Under the pieces are notes generated by a model, which was not told where the DNA came from, searched no databases, and saw only the letters and a program-made list of their open reading frames with translations. This document shows, piece by piece, positions 60,254-64,000 of a DNA stretch of 64,000 bases. The position numbers and the translations under genes were made by a program. Source of the stretch: a beta proteobacterium AAP51 (GTDB lineage: Bacteria > Pseudomonadota > Gammaproteobacteria > Burkholderiales > Burkholderiaceae_C); the NCBI GenBank assembly GCA_001295905.1, contig LJHT01000026.1, forward strand, positions 1 to 64,000, read 5' to 3'. The number at the start of each line of letters is the position of its first letter. Position 1 is the first letter of the stretch.

Positions 60254-61252
60254 ATGAAAAAATCCCTGCTCGCCCTGGCAGCGCTGACTGCGTTTGCGGG
60301 CGTGGCTTCGGCTCAGTCGTCGGTCACCCTGTTCGGTATCGTTGACCTGGCTGCCCGTAGCGTGAAGAACGGCAACGCTGGCTCCATCAAGTCGCTCAGC
60401 ACCAACGGCCAGGTGTCCAGCCGTCTGGGCGTGCGCGGCGTTGAAGACCTCGGCGGCGGCATGCGCGCCGGCTTCTGGATCGAGGGCGACTTGGTGGGTG
60501 ACACCGGCAACCCCGCCGGCCAGACCTGGCAGCGCCGTTCCACCCTCAGCCTGATCGGCAGCTTCGGTGAGATTCGCCTCGGCCGTGACTACAACCCGGT
60601 GTTCAACGTGGCCGTGTCGCACGACCCGTTCGCCTACGTCGGTGTCGCCTCCTCGGGCAACCTGCGCAGCCGCTTCTACGCCACGCCCGTGGGCAACGCC
60701 GGTCTGGCCGCGCGCAACGACAACTCCATCGGCTACTTCCTGCCCACCATGGGCGGCCTGTACGGTCAGGTGATGATCGCAGCTGGCGAAGGTGCACGCG
60801 GGAACAAGTACACCGGCTTCCGCCTGGGTTACGCCGCTGGCCCGATCAACTTCTCGGGCGCCTTCGGCAAGGCCGACAAGACCGGCGGCATGGTCGACGA
60901 CGCCACCACCTTCATCTTCGGTGGTTCGTTCAACGCCGGTTTCGCCACTTTCCACGCTTCGTACGAGAACGCCGAGTACTCCACCACGAAGCGCAAGCTG
61001 GCCACCATTGCCGCCGTGGTGCCCACCGGCACGGGCGCGTTCAAGGCCCAATACGCCAAGGCCTCGGGCGCCACGCTCATCGGCCTGGGCTACGTGCAGG
61101 GCCTGTCGAAGCGCACCTCGATCTACACGAACTTCGGTCGTGTCGCCAACAAGGGCGCGAACGTTTACACGGCTTCGGGCAGCGGCCCCGCCGGCATGCG
61201 CCCCGGTCAGACTTCGACCGGCTACGACGTGGGCATCCGCCACGACTTCTGA
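60254..61252 (+). CDS. Gram-negative general porin (porin_4 / OmpC-like of Burkholderiales)
   Basis: A 332-aa outer-membrane trimeric diffusion channel. The signal peptide is KKSLLALAALTAFAGVASA, followed by the family hallmark QSSVTLFGIVDLAAR. The PEFGG-like FGEIRLGRDYNPVFN loop and the final strand ending GYDVGIRHDF with terminal Phe support barrel insertion by the Bam machinery. Codon use favours GGT and CGT more than neighbouring genes, as expected for high expression. It is probably monocistronic: strong ribosome-binding site AAGGAG upstream and a strong terminator downstream. Confidence 0.96.
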   Translation: MKKSLLALAALTAFAGVASAQSSVTLFGIVDLAARSVKNGNAGSIKSLSTNGQVSSRLGVRGVEDLGGGMRAGFWIEGDLVGDTGNPAGQTWQRRSTLSLIGSFGEIRLGRDYNPVFNVAVSHDPFAYVGVASSGNLRSRFYATPVGNAGLAARNDNSIGYFLPTMGGLYGQVMIAAGEGARGNKYTGFRLGYAAGPINFSGAFGKADKTGGMVDDATTFIFGGSFNAGFATFHASYENAEYSTTKRKLATIAAVVPTGTGAFKAQYAKASGATLIGLGYVQGLSKRTSIYTNFGRVANKGANVYTASGSGPAGMRPGQTSTGYDVGIRHDF

Positions 61253-61292
61253 CGGACCAAGGCCTGGCAACAGGCCCCGCCACCCGGTCTGA

Positions 61293-61320
61293 TTGGCCGC
61301 CTTCGGGCGGCCAATTTTTT
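61293..61320 (+). terminator. Intrinsic terminator of the porin gene
   Basis: A perfect 9-bp stem TTGGCCGCC / GGCGGCCAA (61293-61301 and 61306-61314) with a TTCG tetraloop is followed by six T (61315-61320). It is 40 bp past the porin stop codon. Confidence 0.95.
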
Positions 61321-61453
61321 GTGGATGCCCTACGGCCACAAGCGCCCGGCCAGCGCGGGCGGTGGGCGCAGCGACAGGCGCCAACCCGGGCGCTCGTGTT
61401 ACGGTCTCGGCCTCCTGCTCTGACGCGGCCCTGGCCGACCTTCTCATTCAGCC

Positions 61454-62437
61454 ATGCTGGTTTTCATACTCCGCCGCCTTCTGCAAGCCGTCGTCGTGAT
61501 GCTGACGGTGGCCTTCATCGCCTTCATGCTGTTCCAGTACGTGGGCGACCCCGTCACCAGCATCCTGGGCCAAGATGCCACGCAAGAGCAGCGTGACGAC
61601 CTGCGCCGCGACCTCGGCCTCGACCAGTCCTTTGCCGTGCAGTTCGCGCGCTTCGTGGGCAATGCGGTGCAAGGCGAGTTCGGCCTCAGCCTGCGCCAGG
61701 GCCGCGAGGTGTCGGCGCTGATTGCCGAACGTTTCCCGGCCACCTTGGAACTGGCCCTGGGCGCGGCGGTGTTCGCGCTGGTGGTGGGCATCCCGCTGGG
61801 CGTCTATGCCGCGCTGCGCCGCGGCCGCTTCGGCTCGCAGCTGGTGATGACGCTGTCGCTGCTGGGCGTGTCGCTGCCCACCTTCCTCATCGGCATCCTG
61901 CTCATCCTGGCGTTCTCGGTCACCTTGGGCTGGCTGCCCAGCTTCGGCCGTGGCGACACGGTGCAGATCGGCGGCTGGAGCACCGGTCTGCTCACCTGGG
62001 ACGGCTGGACGCACATCATCCTGCCTGCCATCACGCTCAGCGTCTTCCAGCTGGCGCTCATCATGCGGCTGGTGCGCGCCGAGATGCTGGAAGTGCTGCG
62101 CACCGACTACGTGAAGTTCGCACGCGCGCGGGGCCTGAGCAACCGCACGGTGTACTTCGGGCATGCGCTGAAGAACACCCTGGTGCCGGTGATCACCATC
62201 ACCGGCCTGCAACTCGGCAGCCTGATCGCCTTTGCCATCATCACCGAGACCGTCTTCCAGTGGCCCGGCATGGGCTTCCTCTTCATCCAGGCCGTGCAGT
62301 TCGCCGACATCCCCGTGATGGCCGCCTACCTGTGCCTGATTGCGCTGATCTTCGTCGTGGTCAACCTCGTCGTCGACCTGCTGTATTTCGCCGTCGATCC
62401 GCGCCTGCGCATCGAAAAATCGGCCGCCGGTCATTGA
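61454..62437 (+). CDS. Dipeptide/oligopeptide ABC transporter permease (DppB/OppB type)
   Basis: A 327-aa inner-membrane permease with six helices. The N-terminus LVFILRRLLQAVVVMLTVAF and the periplasmic loop with DPVTSILGQDATQEQ are typical of DppB/OppB. The conserved cytoplasmic coupling motif is RTDYVKFARARGLSNRTVYF. It starts the transporter gene set: a second permease and an ATPase follow, each closely spaced. No solute-binding protein is in the window; it may lie downstream of the right edge. The substrate class (dipeptide, oligopeptide, nickel or glycopeptide) cannot be fixed. Confidence 0.93.
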   Translation: MLVFILRRLLQAVVVMLTVAFIAFMLFQYVGDPVTSILGQDATQEQRDDLRRDLGLDQSFAVQFARFVGNAVQGEFGLSLRQGREVSALIAERFPATLELALGAAVFALVVGIPLGVYAALRRGRFGSQLVMTLSLLGVSLPTFLIGILLILAFSVTLGWLPSFGRGDTVQIGGWSTGLLTWDGWTHIILPAITLSVFQLALIMRLVRAEMLEVLRTDYVKFARARGLSNRTVYFGHALKNTLVPVITITGLQLGSLIAFAIITETVFQWPGMGFLFIQAVQFADIPVMAAYLCLIALIFVVVNLVVDLLYFAVDPRLRIEKSAAGH

Positions 62438-62456
62438 GCCCCAGGCCCCGCACCGC

Positions 62457-63392
62457 ATGAGCACACCCACCCCCTCTGCCGCCCCCGGCCGCCTGGCCCG
62501 CTGGCGCGACAGCGACATCTGGTACAGCTTCACCACCTCGCCCATGGCCATGCTGGCCGCGGTGATCGCGCTGCTGTGCGTCTTCTGTTCGGTCTTCGCA
62601 CCCTGGGTGGCGCCCCACAACCCCTTCGACCTGGCCACGCTGAACCTGTCGGATGCGCGCCTGCCGCCGGTGTGGATGGAAGGCGGCGACCGACGCTTCC
62701 TGCTGGGCACCGACGACCAGGGCCGCGACCTGCTCTCGGCGCTGTTCTACGGCGCGCGCCTGTCGCTGGCCGTGGGCCTGGCTTCGGTGCTGCTGTCGGT
62801 GCTGGTGGGCGTGGGGCTGGGGCTGCTGTCGGGCTTCGTGGGCGGCAAGGTCGACGCCTTCATCATGCGCGTGTGCGACGTGATGCTGAGCTTCCCGTCC
62901 ATCCTGGTGGCATTGCTCATCAACGGCGTGGGCCGCGCCCTCTTCCCCGATGCGCAGGACACGCTGGCCCTGGGCGTGCTGGTGCTGGCCATTGCGCTCA
63001 CGGGCTGGGTGCAGTACGCGCGCACGGTGCGCGGCAGCACGCTGGTCGAGCGCAACAAGGAATATGTGCAGGCCGCGCGCGTCATCGGCGTGGCACCGCT
63101 GCGCATCATGTTCAAGCACGTGCTGCCCAACGTGCTGGGGCCGGTGCTGGTGCTGGCCACCATCCAGGTGGCCGCGGCCATCCTCACCGAAGCCACGCTG
63201 TCCTTTCTGGGCGTGGGCGTGCCGCCCACCAGCCCTTCGCTGGGCACGCTGATCCGCATCGGCAACGACTTCCTGTTTTCCGGTGAGTGGTGGATCACCA
63301 TCTTCCCGGGCGTGATGCTGGTGCTGATCGCCCTGAGCGTGAACCTGCTGGGCGACTGGCTGCGTGACGCCTTGAACCCGAGACTCCGTTGA
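62457..63392 (+). CDS. Dipeptide/oligopeptide ABC transporter permease (DppC/OppC type)
   Basis: A 311-aa permease partner of the preceding gene. It has an N-terminal OppC region (LARWRDSDIWYSFTTSPMA) and a first helix, then the periplasmic GTDDQGRDLLSALFYGAR motif that is typical of OppC/DppC proteins. The EAA-like loop is EYVQAARVIGVAPLRIMF. The C-terminal LSVNLLGDWLRDALNPRLR is the standard ending. It lies 19 bp after the first permease gene and shares one base with the ATPase start (TGATG). Confidence 0.95.
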   Translation: MSTPTPSAAPGRLARWRDSDIWYSFTTSPMAMLAAVIALLCVFCSVFAPWVAPHNPFDLATLNLSDARLPPVWMEGGDRRFLLGTDDQGRDLLSALFYGARLSLAVGLASVLLSVLVGVGLGLLSGFVGGKVDAFIMRVCDVMLSFPSILVALLINGVGRALFPDAQDTLALGVLVLAIALTGWVQYARTVRGSTLVERNKEYVQAARVIGVAPLRIMFKHVLPNVLGPVLVLATIQVAAAILTEATLSFLGVGVPPTSPSLGTLIRIGNDFLFSGEWWITIFPGVMLVLIALSVNLLGDWLRDALNPRLR

Positions 63393-64000
63393 TGGTTGCG
63401 CCGCTGTTGGAGGTGAAGCACCTCCGCGTCGAATTCCCCACCCGCCGCGGCACGCTGCTGGCGCTGGACGACATCAACTTCGACATCGCCCCCGGTGAGA
63501 TCCTGGGCGTGGTGGGCGAATCCGGCGCCGGCAAGAGCCTCACCGGCGCGGCCATCATCGGCCTGCTGGAGCCCCCTGGCCGCATCGCCGGCGGCGAGAT
63601 CCTGCTCGGCGGCCGTCGCATCGACAACCTGCCTTATGAGGAGATGCGCAAGATCCGCGGCCGGCAGATCGGCGCGATCTTTCAGGACCCGCTGACCTCG
63701 CTGAACCCGCTGTACACCATCGGCCGGCAGCTGGTGGAGACCATCCAGACCCACCTGCCCGTGGGTGCTGAAGAAGCCCGCCAGCGCGCCATCCGCCTGC
63801 TGCAGGAAACCGGCATCCCGGCGGCCGAGCAGCGCATCGACCAGTACCCGCACCAGTTCAGCGGCGGCATGCGCCAGCGCGTGGTGATCGCGCTCGCCCT
63901 GGCGGCCGAGCCCAAGCTCATCGTCGCGGACGAACCCACCACGGCGCTGGACGTCTCCATCCAGGCGCAGATCATTTCGCTGCTCAAGCGCCTGTGCAAA
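63392..64000 (+). CDS. Oligopeptide/dipeptide ABC transporter ATP-binding protein (DppD type, 3' end cut)
   Basis: The first 203 codons of an ABC ATPase. Walker A is GESGAGKS (about residues 43-50), the Q-loop is IFQDPLTSLNPL, the signature is FSGGMRQRV and Walker B is KLIVADEP followed by TTALDVSIQAQI. These match DppD/OppD, whose C-terminal Fe-S or oligopeptide extension is beyond the window. It begins with ATG 63392 overlapping the permease stop. It probably pairs with a DppF-like second ATPase further right. Confidence 0.95.
   Translation, partial: MVAPLLEVKHLRVEFPTRRGTLLALDDINFDIAPGEILGVVGESGAGKSLTGAAIIGLLEPPGRIAGGEILLGGRRIDNLPYEEMRKIRGRQIGAIFQDPLTSLNPLYTIGRQLVETIQTHLPVGAEEARQRAIRLLQETGIPAAEQRIDQYPHQFSGGMRQRVVIALALAAEPKLIVADEPTTALDVSIQAQIISLLKRLCK

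Noticed and set aside
1..64000. Genomic island, prophage, insertion sequence, integron, CRISPR or toxin-antitoxin module.
   Set aside because: No transposase, integrase, repeat-spacer array, tRNA-flanked junction or clear compositional break was seen; almost all genes are core-type.

Overview
The window is strongly GC-rich, densely coding bacterial chromosome with 67 genes and no sign of phage, insertion sequences, CRISPR, tRNA or rRNA. Gene content and order point to a betaproteobacterium of the order Burkholderiales, most likely near the Rubrivivax/Leptothrix/Ideonella group. The main reasons are the dusB-fis-purH cluster, the hisI-hisE-DUF4870-HIT-tatABC string, ilvA/OsmC/coq7 adjacency, a Burkholderiales-type general porin, polyhydroxyalkanoate (PHA) granule proteins and a GspN-containing type II secretion operon. 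This placement is from remembered family and synteny knowledge, not from a search.

Layout. 1-3.5 kb: a cut-off PHA-system protein, a lipoprotein aminopeptidase and a molybdopterin oxidoreductase, all on the minus strand. 3.6-6.8 kb: a LysR regulator divergent from a DJ-1/PfpI - alpha/beta hydrolase - membrane-anchored monooxygenase operon. 7.1-9.4 kb: an M20 amidohydrolase coupled to a DUF2817 zinc peptidase. 9.4-18.1 kb: a type Vd-like patatin autotransporter, two cyclic-di-GMP enzymes and a winged-helix/TPR regulator between them. 18.2-25.0 kb: a Lon-like AAA ATPase, a small membrane protein, then plsC-cdsA-ruvC and dusB-fis-purH. 25-34 kb: a YqaA-like membrane protein, M32 carboxypeptidase, a patatin beside a phasin, a two-domain acyl-CoA-reductase-like SDR, a CurA-type reductase and a periplasmic copper protein.

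34.2-44.3 kb is mostly housekeeping: argB, a pyrimidine nucleotidase, a two-component system, slmA, pdeM, a DUF815 ATPase, a Nudix hydrolase, hisI-hisE, a HIT protein and tatABC. 44.5-55.8 kb is an almost complete type II secretion system, transcribed gspGHIJKLMNDEF with a reduced gspC divergent from gspG. 55.9-61.3 kb carries a divergent cobT, ilvA, OsmC, coq7 and a porin. 61.5-64 kb begins a dipeptide/oligopeptide ABC transporter operon that runs off the right edge.

The genes fit a Gram-negative aerobe (ubiquinone synthesis by Coq7, porin, Tat and type II export) that stores PHA. No large unknown multi-gene system is obvious. The less ordinary signals are regulatory or small: a sigma70-like promoter with an embedded palindrome followed by a CU-rich leader and a strong terminator about 100 nt before ilvA; a 24-bp tandem duplication of the cdsA start region that creates a 10-codon upstream ORF; a four-tract G-quadruplex motif in gspJ; a CobT with Asp where the catalytic Glu is expected; and a type Vd-type patatin.
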